The notes under the pieces are model-generated. The model did no database searches, was not told the DNA's origin, and saw only the letters and a program-made list of their open reading frames with translations. From positions 4,056,206-4,120,205 of the forward strand of contig JABAKD010000021.1 in NCBI GenBank assembly GCA_012845835.1: a stretch of DNA of 64,000 bases. The letters run 5' to 3'. This document shows positions 23,101-33,700 of the stretch, one piece after another; position 1 is the stretch's first letter; each line of letters opens with the position of its first letter. The DNA is from Undaria pinnatifida (taxonomy: Eukaryota > Sar > Phaeophyceae > Laminariales > Alariaceae). Position numbers and translations under genes: made by a program.

Positions 23101-25285
23101 TTTAGTGCATCCCGTTTAATACTGACCGCGTCAACATCTTTTTGGTAAAGCTGCACCCTACATTTGTAGCGTATCTCGTTGCTCTATTTATTAGTTTCTC
23201 GTGTTCAATACTCACTCGCGTTTGGTGATTTTGGGCACACCATGGTGTTGGTCAAGGTCCTTGGGTGGCTCCAATTCTACGGAGAATTCCGCCTTATGTT
23301 GTTCGTTTTTTTTGGGGGGGGTTGCTCGCCCCTTATGTTAATGTTGTCTTCGCAGTTTTCCTTTTTCACTCTCCCTCCCTAGATGTAGCTCAGATCCGGG
23401 GGCACAAAGCAGGCTCTGCTCCCCCCTCCCCACTACGGTACGCGCCTTCATGTTTATTGCAGTACGTAATTCTGTATATTGCCAGTATGCCAGTGTAGTG
23501 ATACGTTGTTGTATCACAGTGAAAACAGCGCACTCATCAAGTTGTTCCGCGAGAAAAGTGCTTGAAAATCCTCTCGAGAGGATGCTACCCGGAGATCCGC
23601 GCTCTCCTTGACCGAAAAACTCCGATTTTTCTTTTGTCGGAGCACTTTCCCAGGTCCCGGCTACCGGTGTTTGTTTAGCGTCTCTTCCGTCTCTTCACCG
23701 AGGGGCAATGGTCTAGAGACTGCTACTGCCTTGCATGCTTGATGAGGAGTACCCCCCCCCCCCCCCCCCCCCTTTCCTGTCAGGAGTAGGAACGATGTTC
23801 GGTCTCGAAATCGGTACGTGATGAACTGACTAAGGCAAGCAACAACGCGGTCGTGCATAATAATGATCCCTCCCCCCCCCCCCACACCCATGTGATAGGT
23901 CGCTGGAACTTATTGACGAGGGGGAAACTGATCACAAGATCATCGCGCTCAGGGTAACCGACCCTGACATCGACAGCATCAACAACATGGAGGTACGAGC
24001 AAAGCCTTTCGTGTTTTCGGCCTGGTTTAAGTTTTTGCTATTAATGTGCTATTTTCGACACCAGAACTCGGAAGAATGTATTTTTGGCAGCATGTTCATC
24101 ATGCGATAATGACGGTGTGTTTTGCCGTCTCAAGTCGCCCGCTTTAACGATATAAATCCGTATCATGGCACCGCGGGGCAAGCCAGTTTAGGTGCTCTTC
24201 TTTGTCTACTGTGGGTCTTATCTTTTTACTATTGGTAGTGCAAAATTAATCCCATTTGTACTAGTTGCAAGTCATTTTTTTTCGTAACAAGTCCACTCAC
24301 CTGCTCTTGTCATGAAAAAGGTACAAGGTATAAAACATGAGCCATCGACGCGTATTCAACTAACTGACGTTTTGTTATTATATTCGGATCATCACCCGTA
24401 ATGAAAACGCCTTCACATGACCTAGAAATTAGAAGTAATTTAAAAGCATAAGTGTGAATATCAATAAAATCGCCATTTGCTTCTTTTGGCCATGTTTTTA
24501 TATTTTATTGAATAGGACTCCCATATAAAATGGAACCTCGCCCTATCGCGGGATAGTGCTGTACTCTGTAGGTGGGGCGAGGTCGTGGTAAACCGTTTTC
24601 ACCCGCCACCATAAACTGACTTGTGGTGCTGCTTTTTGTTTTTGGTCGCCGGTAGGACTTGGAGAAATTCAAGCCAGGCATGACCGCTCGTCTGGTTAAC
24701 TGGCTTAAAATGTACAAGACCTCAGACGGGAAGCCGCCGAACTCTCTCGCAAAGGTGAGTTGTTTGTTGCTGTGTGGATATTGGCGTTGATTTTTTTTGG
24801 GGGGGGGGTTTCGATGTTTGTTCATGTCCGGTGGGGATCGTGGTTGTTGTTTCGGTGTTGTTGTCATTCGTGTTCTTGTGCTTGTTGGCAAGTGGTCGTT
24901 GTATTGTGTTGCTGTTGGTGGTGGTGGTGGTAGTGGCATTGCTGCTGCTGTTGTTGTTGCTGTTGCTACAGTAGTTCTTGTTCTTGTTGCTAAGATGTTG
25001 TTTTGGTTGTGCTGATATTTTGATGTTTTTAAGTTGTTGCGTTGCTACTGTTCACAAATTGTTTTATGGTGTTGACGCTGAACTATACATACCCAACCCC
25101 CGCCCCCCGATGGCTTCGTTTTCCCCCCACGTGAGCAGGACGAGCCCACCACCGTAGAAGAGGCATTGGCAGTGATCCAGCACACGCACGAGCGGTGGAT
25201 TTCCCTCATGACGGGAGAAGCCCCCCACGACGATGACTTCTGGTTGGGTCAAGACGCTCAAGCCGACGCGGCGGGGGGGTGGTAG
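4458..25285 (+). CDS. APS kinase / ATP sulfurylase / inorganic pyrophosphatase fusion (PAPS synthesis), 24 exons
   Basis: One protein that activates sulfate to PAPS and removes the PPi by-product. Exons: 4458-4666, 5817-5871, 6398-6709, 7235-7406, 7897-8005, 8726-8783, 9142-9277, 10407-10566, 11665-11743, 12155-12263, 15458-15621, 16345-16517, 17146-17308, 17727-17819, 18379-18491, 18935-19103, 19391-19467, 20244-20382, 21198-21419, 21959-22105, 22983-23083, 23899-23992, 24656-24754, 25139-25285. All introns are GT-AG, every junction is in phase, and the sum is 3300 nt (1099 residues plus TAG). Order: hydrophobic segment 52-69, Cys-Pro stem, APS kinase about 193-365 (P-loop GLSGSGKST at 208), ATP sulfurylase about 370-830 (QTRNP at 610, GRDPAG at 712), pyrophosphatase about 831-1099 (DNDPLDV at 961). 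The three-domain order is known from heterokonts; the catalytic exons are near certain. Exons 1-3 and the start ATG are inferred from phase and could be replaced by an upstream exon. Confidence 0.9.
5085..5335 (-). repeat. Retroposon-like family C, copy 1
   Basis: The plus strand reads a T run, then TCCTCCGGCGGATGGGGAA, AATAAAGCTTTAGCTCACC, ACACTTCC and CATACGCGTCGT, followed by about 150 bp ending in CCGGCAGCGCAAGCTG. On the minus strand this is an element ending in poly-A, as expected of a short retroposon. Other copies: about 8102-8330, 12845-13172 (opposite orientation), 57525-57622, 59045-59125 and 59960-60190. Confidence 0.65.
6880..7062 (+). repeat. ~90 bp tandem duplication in intron 3
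   Basis: Two copies, about 6885-6972 and 6973-7060, share GGAGAA, TGTAAATATAGTTGATGGAA, AACGACAATCC and a TGCAA...TTAGTTTTTT or TGCAAATTCAGTTTTTTT end. Each ends in an acceptor-like sequence. Confidence 0.65.
8102..8330 (-). repeat. Retroposon-like family C, copy 2
   Basis: Plus strand: T-rich start, CCGGTGGATGGGGGAAAATA, AAGGTTAAGCTCACCACAC, CATACAAGTCGTG, then a GATAGCGATAGCGCGGGCTG segment and CCGGCAGCGCAAGCTG. It shows the intact TTAA site (GGTTAAGCTC) into which MITE D has inserted in two other copies. Confidence 0.65.
8340..8600. mobile_element. TIR MITE family E, copy in intron 5
   Basis: The right end reads ATACCTCTACCGTAGCACGTG, matching the inverted terminal repeat ACCTCTATCGTAGCACGCGT. 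Internal landmarks are CCATGGCCTAAGTGTACAAAA and GATTTTGGGTTGAATACGAAG. The left terminus has decayed. Cleaner members lie at 28241-28502 and 32819-33078. Confidence 0.55.
9318..9600 (+). repeat. Dispersed repeat family G, copy 1
   Basis: Begins near CAGATCACGATCTAGATCAT, continues through ATGTGCCGTTG and ACAAGAGAGTACA, and ends near TACCTGAAGTATCTAGATCA. A second copy occupies about 49120-49345 in the same orientation with the blocks in the same order. Function unknown; no coding capacity. Confidence 0.55.
9735..10025. repeat. Cluster of TTAA-MITE family D copies
   Basis: Several partial copies lie in tandem: CTCCAAGTGTTTTGTCCCCA at about 9780, GGAAACCCGTTTTGGAGG at about 9840, then two overlapping GGGGACAA...TTGGAATTAG units up to 10020. 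The copies are in both orientations and look like nested insertions. Confidence 0.55.
10767..11080 (-). mobile_element. tRNA-derived SINE, copy 2
   Basis: Nearly full-length. The plus strand shows the reversed tail (TTCTTCTTCTTCTTTTTC), the conserved body CTTCTGGACAAGCCGTGG and TTTATCGCGCATAGGG, and ends with the reverse complement of the tRNA-like head: CGGGGCTCGAACTC (box B) and AACCTGATACGCCACCGG (box A). It lies in intron 8 of the sulfate gene. Confidence 0.8.
12845..13172 (+). repeat. Family C copy 3: fold-back form with nested MITE D
   Basis: The left part is an inverted repeat: about 40 nt arms from TCGGTTCCCGCAATAGCGAT (12855 on) and its complement ending CGCGGGAACCGA (near 12956), with a ~20 nt spacer. 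The rest is family C in the orientation opposite to copies 1 and 2, ending CCCCATCCGCCGGAG. A MITE D copy (about 13053-13139) sits between GTGAGCT and the CATCCGCCGG part. Confidence 0.6.
14270..14535 (+). repeat. Minisatellite made of MITE E terminal sequence
   Basis: Eight imperfect units of 27-33 bp containing GACGGCGCGTGCTACGATAG and GGGTAGCAGTCTT, translating in one frame as repeated [11 protein letters not shown]. The core GCGTGCTACGATAG is the terminal repeat of MITE E, and a full element E follows directly, so the array appears to be an amplified transposon end. It is intronic; the open frames across it are not genes. Confidence 0.75.
14513..14762. mobile_element. TIR MITE family E copy
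   Basis: Starts at the last minisatellite unit (GCGTGCTACGATAGGAG), runs through CTGAATGACGGGGCTTCC and GTCGTCGGAAATAGG, and ends CACCTCTATTGTAGCACGCG. Both inverted termini are recognisable. Confidence 0.65.
15725..15925. repeat. Inverted pair of family A repeats
   Basis: Two family A copies face each other. At 15728-15790 the reverse complement is present (AAGCTTGCAAAGATGCGG, then TCGAACTCGCAGCTGACAT); at about 15825-15895 the forward form is present (CATCAGCCGTGAGTTCGACG, CTCATCTTTGCAAGCTGCG). The ~35 bp between them contains TACCAGGTACTTG. The transcript could fold into a long hairpin. The right arm continues with TACTATGTGGGTGAGTTTTT, shared with the copy at 37855-37950. Confidence 0.65.
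18750..18930 (+). repeat. Tandem duplication of a CCACC-rich pyrimidine tract in intron 15
   Basis: Two ~75 bp units, each with CTCCCCTCCACCACCACCAC, a C run, CCAACCATT and TCTCTCCCCCCGCCCCCC. They lie directly upstream of the exon 16 acceptor and between that acceptor and the degenerate exon-edge copy at 18705-18762. Confidence 0.7.
19795..20235 (+). repeat. Longer family A copy in intron 17
   Basis: Similar over its length to 56990-57285: CGCGCAGCAGTACGA, a GACCATGCTGCCTGCG-like part, CGATGCCGTAATCGTC, then the core CCAGCTGTGACTTGGATAC and CGGGTCGATACTCATCTATG. A (TGCC)8 microsatellite at 20099-20134 interrupts it. The shared part suggests that the full family A unit is about 350 bp or more. 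Confidence 0.5.
21198..25285 (+). other. Soluble family I inorganic pyrophosphatase domain (exons 19-24)
   Basis: Hydrolyses PPi to 2 Pi, pulling the adjacent sulfurylase reaction forward. Exon 19 includes [10 protein letters not shown] and FIVEIPMYQ, exon 20 [15 protein letters not shown] and the [11 protein letters not shown] block, exon 21 the signature [12 protein letters not shown] with its metal-binding Asp residues, then [10 protein letters not shown]. Exon 22 gives [16 protein letters not shown], exon 23 [13 protein letters not shown], exon 24 a [13 protein letters not shown] helix and an acidic, Ala/Gly-rich end. Eukaryotic-type length, with all signature Asp residues present. It lies in the same frame as the sulfurylase across intron 18, so it is a fusion, not a neighbour. 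Confidence 0.93.
22130..22805 (+). repeat. Minisatellite GCGATTCGCGGTTAA in intron 20, split by MITE D
   Basis: About thirty units of 15-16 bp, mostly GCGATTCGCGGTTAA with a TACCGGTTCGCGGTTA variant and a GAGCGATTCGCGGTTATCAC variant. More degenerate units begin near 22130 (CGGTTAACGATGGATGG). A MITE D copy interrupts the array at about 22574-22655: its left TTAA coincides with a repeat-unit TTAA and its right end merges into the array. Confidence 0.8.
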
Positions 25286-26115
25286 GATGTACAACCCCGC
25301 CCCCCCTGTCGCCTTCAACCCGTCCACTCCGGTGGAAGCGGGGATAGGGAGGGGGGGGGGGGGGGGGGGGAGTACGTACGGCGCCTCCCTTCCTGAACCC
25401 GTCCTCTCTGGTGGAGACGCTCTGGTGGAGACGGATACATGAGGGAGGTGGGGTAGGATGTACAGTCCTCCCTGCTTCCTCCCTTAACCCGTCAGCTTTT
25501 CCGAAGGAGGCGTGTACAGAGGGGCTCGTGGGACGTACCCCGCCCCCCCCCGCGACCGCCTCCGTTGTAGTGGGGGCGGCGGCGAATATGGGTGGGGTGG
25601 AAGTAGCTTGTGTTGACCGCTACCTAGAGAAGGCGGGTGGACATCGTTTTTGTCGTCGTCCTCTGACATCGATCGTTTGATGATGATGATGGTGATGACG
25701 ATAATGGTGGAAAATCGTGTTTTTTGGCGCGAGCAAGGGTAGCTAGTTGCCGTGATCGGGTTGTAGCCTTACGTCGATCGATCGACGATAAAATGATGGG
25801 GAATGTTATTATTTTGGCGCGAACAAGGGTAGCTAGTTCCCGTGATAGGGTTGCGGGGTCCTAGTCGATCGATCAACGACAAGATGATGGGAAATCGTTG
25901 GTTTTTGGCACGAAGGGTACCATTCGTCGTGGTTGAGTTGGCTTTGAGTCAACAGCGGGAAGAGATGATGGAAAAATACGATTTTGGCGCGCATAGGGTA
26001 CGTTGATAGCTGGAAAAGTGTGCTCTTGCCGCGAGGAAAATGTTTGCCGTAGTCGGGTTGTGGATCTGCTGGTCGATCGTCCGATGATGATGGTGATGAT
26101 GGTGAATCAACACTG
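25286..26115 (+). repeat. Degenerate tandem repeats downstream of the sulfate gene
   Basis: Two arrays follow the stop codon. At 25275-25570 about three units share GGTAGGATGTAC, CCCGCC or CTCCCT, and AACCCGTC...GGTGGAG. At 25660-26110 four to five units of about 95 bp share GATGATGG, TTTTTGGCGCGA, CAAGGGTAGCTAGTT and GTCGATCGATC. The first array is probably in the 3' untranslated region. No polyadenylation signal was chosen because none stands out. Confidence 0.6.
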
Positions 26116-26394
26116 TGATTTGACGAGAAGAGTATCTGCGGTAAAGAAGTGGGGCTTGGCCGAGTGGGTGGTCTAGGCCGAGAGAGGGGAGGAGGTAGTG
26201 GTGGTGGTGTGGGATTTAGGATGGAGTTGAGGAGATTGGCTGTGTGGGTGTGTGGTTGCATCATCGCTGGCGATGAGCGGGGCGGGGCGAGGGGTAGGGG
26301 GGGAGGATAGCAGTTGTTGGGTGTTTTTATCTGGCGCACTATTATATACTTTCGAGTACTGGAGACCTTTTATCGGAGAGGGTCTCGTGTGAGT

Positions 26395-26765
26395 TGTGTT
26401 TGTGCGCTGTGGTGTTTTGTTTTAGCGTTTGCTTTGGTCTCGGCTTAGAAAAAGGTCTCGGCGTAGAAGGTTCCCTCAGAGGCTTTGCTTTGCGTCTTGC
26501 TGGGCGTTTGTTTTGGACTCTGCTTGAGCTCTGCTTAAGCCTTGCTTGGGCTCTGCATTTGATCTTCGCTTTGACCTCGGCGTAGGATCTTGCTTGAACT
26601 AAGCTTGAGCTCTCCTTGAGCTTGAACCCTGCTTGGGCTTGAGCTTGAGCTCTGCTTGAATTGGGGTTAGCGTGAGTCCTAGTTCTGCTGCAGTTTGACT
26701 CAGCTTGAGTTTGAGCTCTGGTTGAACCCTTCCTGAACTTTGCTTGGGCGTTTGCTTCGTAGGAG
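26395..26765 (+). repeat. Degenerate CTTGAGCTCTG tandem repeat
   Basis: Short units such as GCTTGAGCTCTGCTTGA and GACCTCGGCGTAG repeat with many substitutions over about 370 bp. Nothing coding is supported. Confidence 0.55.
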
Positions 26766-26769
26766 CTTT

Positions 26770-28240
26770 CTTTTTGGCCCTGCCCGTTTTCCCTTTTTCG
26801 GCCCTCGCTTCACCTCCACCATTGTCTCTTGTGTCTGGGCTTCCTGGCCGGCGCCTTGCCCAACCCCCTAGATGTCACGGCGAACTGCGGACGCAGTTGG
26901 ATGCCGATTATTGAGCGGGTCGATCGGTGAGCGTGGTACAACACGTTGGCGTTGTTTTTTAGGGAAGCGGGGAGGGGAGAAGGGTTGCTGCGCATACGAA
27001 CAGAACGTGGACATTAGTGGACGTGCTGCTGCTGGTATGTGTATGCTGCCGCCAAATGGTGTGATGTTTTGCGCTTATTATTTTTGATGTTGTCTTTTCT
27101 TTTGTTTGGGCAGGGCGTGTGCCTTGTGCAGAACGAAATACGAATAATATTATATCTCGGACAACCGTCACGGTCGTTTCGTTCTTTTAATTTGTTTCTT
27201 GCTTGTGGCTGTGAAATACACACATTAAATGCGATAGTTTATATATGATATGTGCAATGGTCGACCATATATCGACCAGGGACTCGTATGTCTTCCTTGA
27301 CAGACACAGATCATTACATGGCACCCGATCTGTCGAATGTGTGGTGGATTATCGTGAAACAAGAAGGCCCTCCTAGCCCCGACGGAAAATCGACTCAACT
27401 TACTTGCTGTAACCTGCTGTAGCTGCTAACCTGACAGCTCTACGGTAGTGCGCTATGCCCGTGCAGTCTGCTCTCTCTGTTGCAGCAGCGTGAAGCCATC
27501 CTCCTACCCAATGTTCTCGCTCTGTGGACTGCCAGCTCCAGGGTTTCGATCACGCTGTAGAGACTTGGTACGCATGCCATTCTCTCTGCAACAAACCCCA
27601 TGGTATATATCGTAACCTTTCGTTATCATCTCACGTTATTTTCTTTGTTTCTCATCTCGGGTAGGTGGATGCGTCTTTTCCACATCGAGTGGGTCGATGG
27701 GTAGGTTCGATTTGGTGCGATCCGCACGCATCGTTGTCACCTAAACCGCCGAGCTATCCGTCCGTCTGACTGCCCGAAAACCTAAATGCGAAGAAAAGGT
27801 GTACCAATACATAAATACACACAATTGGTAGTGGTTTCTACGCCAGTTTAGGGTACATGTTCATAAACCAAACACGATTAATTATGCAGCAGCTACAGCT
27901 GCTGGTATTCCATCCGTTCCAGAAAAAGCTTGCTCTAGGCTGAACTGAACGGTCATCGTCCTGGGCTTTGGCCCCAGCAATTTATATACCACATGTTTCA
28001 CAAGTACTCGCCGTCTGTCCACGGTTGGTGTCGCCCTCACGTCATCTTGGAACCATCTCAGGTTTTCCCAAGCGGATGTTGTGTGTTGTTATTGGATCTT
28101 CAGGCGAGTAAACGGACACAATTATTCTGCTCCAGTCAGCAATCGTAGAGTACCAGGTATACATCACGCGACACTCTAATTTCTGGCCGGGCTGGAACTC
28201 TTGTGCAAGGCAGGGTGTGTCCTATTAATAGTGTTTTCAG
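26770..28240. other. Gene-free interval
   Basis: No exon, RNA gene or complete element could be supported. A short piece resembling family G (CAGATCATTACATGGCACC) lies near 27310. Base composition is less biased than in the neighbouring repeats. Confidence 0.4.
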
Positions 28241-28502
28241 GCTCGTGCTACGATGGAGGTGCACCACTTTTTTTTTCTGAGCTTAAGCTTCCTCGATCTA
28301 GGAGCTTAAGACCTCTCCCAAAAACATATTTGTAGTTCTACAAACAAAACTGCTACTGGATAGATAATCCTCCCATGGCCTAGGTACAAAACGAGAATCA
28401 CGCCAAAACTAAGGGGGCGTATTTTCCGACGGTTTTGGGTTAAGGAGCTCCGTCATTCGGAAAACAAAATCGCCAAAAAAAAGGTATACCTCTACCACGC
28501 GT
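28241..28502. mobile_element. TIR MITE family E, near-complete copy
   Basis: Left terminus CTCGTGCTACGATGGAGGTG, right terminus GGTATACCTCTACCACGCGT, ~260 bp, no coding capacity. Internal blocks: GAGCTTAAGACCTCTCCCAA, CCCATGGCCTAGGTACAAAA, GACGGTTTTGGGTTAAGGAG, CTCCGTCATTCGGAAAACA. These define the family used to recognise the other copies. Confidence 0.7.
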
Positions 28503-28561
28503 CTTGAGCGCACCACTGACGAATCTTAAGAACTCACCACATTTGGGGACCACGTATACGT

Positions 28562-29120
<559 letters not shown>

Positions 29121-29587
29121 CTGCCGCTCTTATTGTTGTTGCCAGCTTTTTGTTGATGTCCACGCTGGCAAGATATCCATAGGCACCATATGTGCTCGAA
29201 GGGCGATAGATTTGTCAAAACGAGCGGCCGTTGCGTCACGCAGTTTGCAAAGACGAGGAGGGTATCGGTGCCAATTCAAGAATCGAACCCACAAACAGTA
29301 GTCAGCTGTTGTTGACAACGTGTTTAATATAACAATTTTTTACAAGAGGCCATGTATATGGGTTCTTAGTTTCGTCTAAAACTTGAGCCTGAACTTCTTA
29401 ACTGCCAACTTCTTAAGTAAGTGGTGTTTTTTATAAGAAAGGGCCTGATGACAGGCACAGGTCACCACCTTGCAGGTGTCTCTACTAAGCAGGTTCCACG
29501 TTGGTCACTCACTAAGTCTCGTCTTAACATAAGTTCTTGGTATTATTCCCGCTAGTACTATAGTCACGGACGGAACTGAGCGATACA

Positions 29588-29892
29588 TTTTTTTTTTATT
29601 CGCACACATCTACTTTCCAGCTTCTGGACAAGTCGTGGTCACAGGTTTCGTCCCTTCTCCTCCCCGTCTCTTGCCTTCAATTTTTATCGCGCATAGGGTT
29701 CAGCAAAGCCACTGCTCGTCGATTTTTCATCGAGTGTTGCTAACTCACGCTCTCGCACTTTCCGCAAGTCAGTTTGTGCGCAAGAAAAAGTCCCCACGAA
29801 TTTATACGAGTGTGCACTCGGGGAGTTTCGAACTCACGAAACTGACCTGTACCAGGCTCGAGGATAACCTGATACGCCCCAGGGGCGACCGG
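29588..29892 (-). mobile_element. tRNA-derived SINE, copy 3
   Basis: The plus strand shows a T-run tail, CTTCTGGACAAGTCGTGG, TTTATCGCGCATAGGGTTC and the reversed head TCGAACTCACGAAACTGACC with CCTGATACGCCCCAGGGG. Orientation as in copies 1 and 2. Substitutions within the box A region suggest an older insertion. Confidence 0.78.
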
Positions 29893-30719
29893 CGATACAT
29901 ATGCGTGGGTGGCGCAAGATCACCATACATCCTCTTTTTCCTATACGCACACGTTTTCAATGGCATGTGAAACCCTGTTTATCCAATATCCACATCGCAG
30001 ATCGTGCTCATTTTTTTTTCTTGGCTCTCATGACAATACCATAACACTAGCCCACCCTGTTGAGTTGTATATGCTGAAATATGGAAGATCAGGGTAAGCA
30101 CCGGTTCCACAGTCTAGAACATGACTGGAAGATTCGGCTCGTCGAAACCCAGTCCCGCACCTCTACCCTGCGAGGCTACGAAGCCCCAGGGAAAATGCAA
30201 AAGCAAACAACTGAAACAAAAACGGAAGACGGGAAACGGACTACAGAAAGACCAGTGGTAATTGTGGAATCAACAGACGCGAGAGCTATCGCTTTCCTCA
30301 CATTAACGCGGGGAATAGGAACAAAGGAAGCAGAAAGAAATACGCAAACGCTGGGGTCGAAGGCGGGATGATAGTCGACAACCTCGCCAGCAAAACGCCA
30401 AGCGGTCGCTAAGTGTATCACAACTTTACGTAGGAAACTCTGCTCACTCAAGGAGTGGACATCGTACGCAACTCTGCGGGAACGATGTCGAAACCGAGCG
30501 GAGGAATAACGGGACGTTACCCCCACGAAAACCGAAGTCAAAAGCCCAAAAAAACGAAGCCCCACGAAGAACAAGAACCCTAAACCGGGAAAATAGGATT
30601 TCATTACTCGAGCGCGGTGGTGGCATGAACGCCGACTAGCCATGTCCGCGCCACGAGATTCATCTGCGTTGCTCTGAACCCCGCGTGCAACTGATCTACC
30701 CCGAAGAAGTTGAAGGCAC
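29893..30719. other. Interval between SINE and retroelement relic
   Basis: No gene supported. The minus strand is open for long stretches (30176-30886), but only its first ~55 codons, at 30720-30886, resemble the retroelement. The plus-strand frames are charged and unrecognised. Confidence 0.4.
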
Positions 30720-33700
30720 CAGGAGCCTCGAAACCCTCCTGTCGAAATCATGTAGCGAGCCGGAGAGAGCGGAAGCTTGACCAGTCCCGGGTCGTCCAGA
30801 GAACGTATCAAATATTCCCCGTCAGAGTGTTCGTGCGAGCGCTGATTTTTCCCAACAACCGCAAGCCGTTGTCGGCTTTGGACCAAAAATGGGCCCCGTT
30901 GGGAAGTACCGTAGATCTCTAGTGGGGTAGCCAGCCCGCTTGGGAAGCACCGTAGTGACTGTAGTGGCGTAACCAGTCAAAACGCGGAACGCAGCCGTAG
31001 CCAGGTGCCAAAAATCGCTATCCGTTAGCCCGAGAAAGTTCCCGTTGTGCACATCTGACGGTATAGGCGGTTTGCTTTAGCGGTGCTGGTTCGGAATCCC
31101 AGCCCAGCAGAGCAAGGTGTGTTGTCGTGAGAGCTGCAGGTCCATCCCCCGTCCCCGTGATGGTCGAGAGAGCCCAGTCCAATGCGTCGCGTACATCGCC
31201 GCGATGTCCCGGCCCCGACCACGGACCGATTGGTGGCCGCTGATTTTTCCACCTCAAGTCGCTGGAGGGGCGCTGACACGTCGTCCTGAGTGACGTGCCA
31301 TGCGGGTTTTTTTTTTTGTGGAATTGCTGGGCGCGTATTGCGTCAACCCATCCGAGAAGACATCTGGGCATGTCGCCGAGGTCGTGCGGGGTGGTGCAGG
31401 GCTTGCAGCGCTTGACGGAGACGCGACGGTGCGCGTCTGCGCCGGGCATGTCTGTGGAGAGGTCCAGATAGAGGAGTTTATCCCCCGAGGGGGGAGCCGT
31501 TCGGGGTGTCGATAAAGGAACGGGAGCCGACCGGGAGGAACTTGTAAGGGCTCGTCCAATTGACTGATTCCACGATAGCCCCCCCGAAACCAGCGATTTG
31601 ACTTAAAAAACATTTCATGGCTGCTTGACACAAGGAAGGATGCAATTGAAAACAAAGCATCCATATATGTTATTTTGTGCAAAGGCTTATCGATCGACGA
31701 CGTCGATGTGTCGAGGGACACCGTATTTCAGGATACGACCGGGATCTGGTTTTGAAACCTGCGATTTCGTTAAAGAAAAGTTGGGGGGGCTACCTTAGAA
31801 CGACTAAATTGAACGAAAGCTTGGCCTTGAGCACCTTCGCGTCAGTGCCGGTCTTCGCGCCTTGGCGAATGGTGGAGGCCGCATTGTACAGCCAAGCCCA
31901 AGTACCCACCACAGCGTTGGGGACCTGACGCAATGCATCCGAACGGGCTGAGTTTCGCCGTTCCACACAAAACTGTCAAAGCATACGTTTACCGAACAAT
32001 ACCGTTGGCGCACAGTTGGAGTTCCGATGCCAGGTTGCAACATGCGAGGCGGTCGCGGGCCGAGCTCTAATGGCCGGCGACCCCGGAGCGGTCGACAGTA
32101 GTAAGAGGGAGGCGCGGGAACCAGCCCCTCGTTGGGGGCCAGGCCAGTGGCGGCGCTGGCCGAATTGGTGTAGGCGAGTTCCACGTGAGGTAGTTGCGTA
32201 TCCCAATCGTCTTGGCGCTCGTTGACGACCATAGCCAGCATCTGGGCCATTGTGTTGTTGACTCGATAAACATCACCGTTACCGCTCGGGTGGGAGGAGC
32301 TGGTGGCGATTCTTCGAACACCGAGAAGCTCGCGGACGCGTGCGAACACTTGGAGCGGAGCTGGAGGCCGTTGCCCGAGAGGATACCCCGCGGGCACCCC
32401 CAAAGAGGAATGCACCGGTTGATAAGGATGTCGGGCGTACCCTCAGCTGTAAATTTCGCGGCGGTGACAGCGGAAATGTCCGCGCGGGTGCTAAAACGAT
32501 CGATGAAAAGAATAATGTAGCTGTCACCCCGGGGCGTGGCTAACAGTAGTCCAAAATAGTCCACGCTGACCGCAATGGCTGGTCCCGGAGGGACGGAGGG
32601 CAATCGAGATGACGGGCCAAAAGAACCGCCAATCGCGGTGTCTTCCGCGCTTGACAACTTCAGTCGGTGGCGCAGCCACCAGCGGGTGCAAACGATCATT
32701 CCTACCCACCAATAGAAACGTTGGAGCATGCGAAGTGTACGTGCCGTGTTCGAGATGGCGGGAAGCAATCGAATGGCAGGCTTGCACGATCCAAGGGCGC
32801 ATTAGCAACGGCAAAAAGACGCGTGCTACAGTAGAGGTCTCAATTTTCGTCTGATTTTTTCTGGATGACCGGGCTCCTTAACCCCCAAATCGTCGGAAAT
32901 AGGTTTTAAAAAAAAAAATGCATAATTTTCGTCGTGTAGCTAGGCCAGGGAATTTTATCACCCGGTCTTCTTGGCAGCTTTTTGCTTTCTCTCCAAATTC
33001 GTTTTTGGGAGAGATGTTAACCTCCAAAGTTGAGTAACCTGAGAAAAAAAAGTGGTCAACCTCTATCATAGCACGCGTCATAAACACAAGCAAGCTCATC
33101 ACCCAAAAGGCAAGCCGCACGGCCCGCCGGTCGTAAGGAGTAGGTGAGCGGGGTTGGATTATGGACGAGGAGGGCAATGCCCTCGTCGGTAGTATGGAGG
33201 CGGCCTGGTCCAGCGAGCTCCTGAATTTCCGAGAAGGAGGGGCGCTGGTACGAGGAAAAACGCGCTAAGACTTCGGTGGGCAATGCCAATGACCGGCCGA
33301 GCATAAGGCGTTGGATGGCGGTGTAACACGCAGACTCTGCGTGTTGCTCCCTTGCCCAATCGGCGTGCAAATGACGCACAGCGGAATCGCCAAAGTGTAC
33401 TTCGGTAGCGGCCCCGAGGGCGCCCGAATCAGCCGTAGGGGCGGAGGGAGGCGGCCCCGAAGGGGTCGAAATTCCTAAAGGCTGAGCGCTCAAAGGCTCC
33501 GCTCCGTCGCGGTCAGACGGGATGGGTACCGTCAGAACAGGCGTTGGGATCCGAGGCGGGCTCCGGGTGACGGCCAAAGGCGGTCGAGGGATCGGAACGC
33601 GCGGCGGAGGGTCGACCCGAAAAAAAGACGAGCGAGGGGGCCTGCCGGGTCAGAATTCATACTCCACAACAGGCTGCGTGACGCGCGGACGGCAACGGCT

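Noticed and set aside
30176-30886. 236-codon minus-strand frame as a separate gene
   Set aside because: Only its first ~55 codons resemble the retroelement C-terminal extension; the rest is unrecognised and lies in repeat debris.
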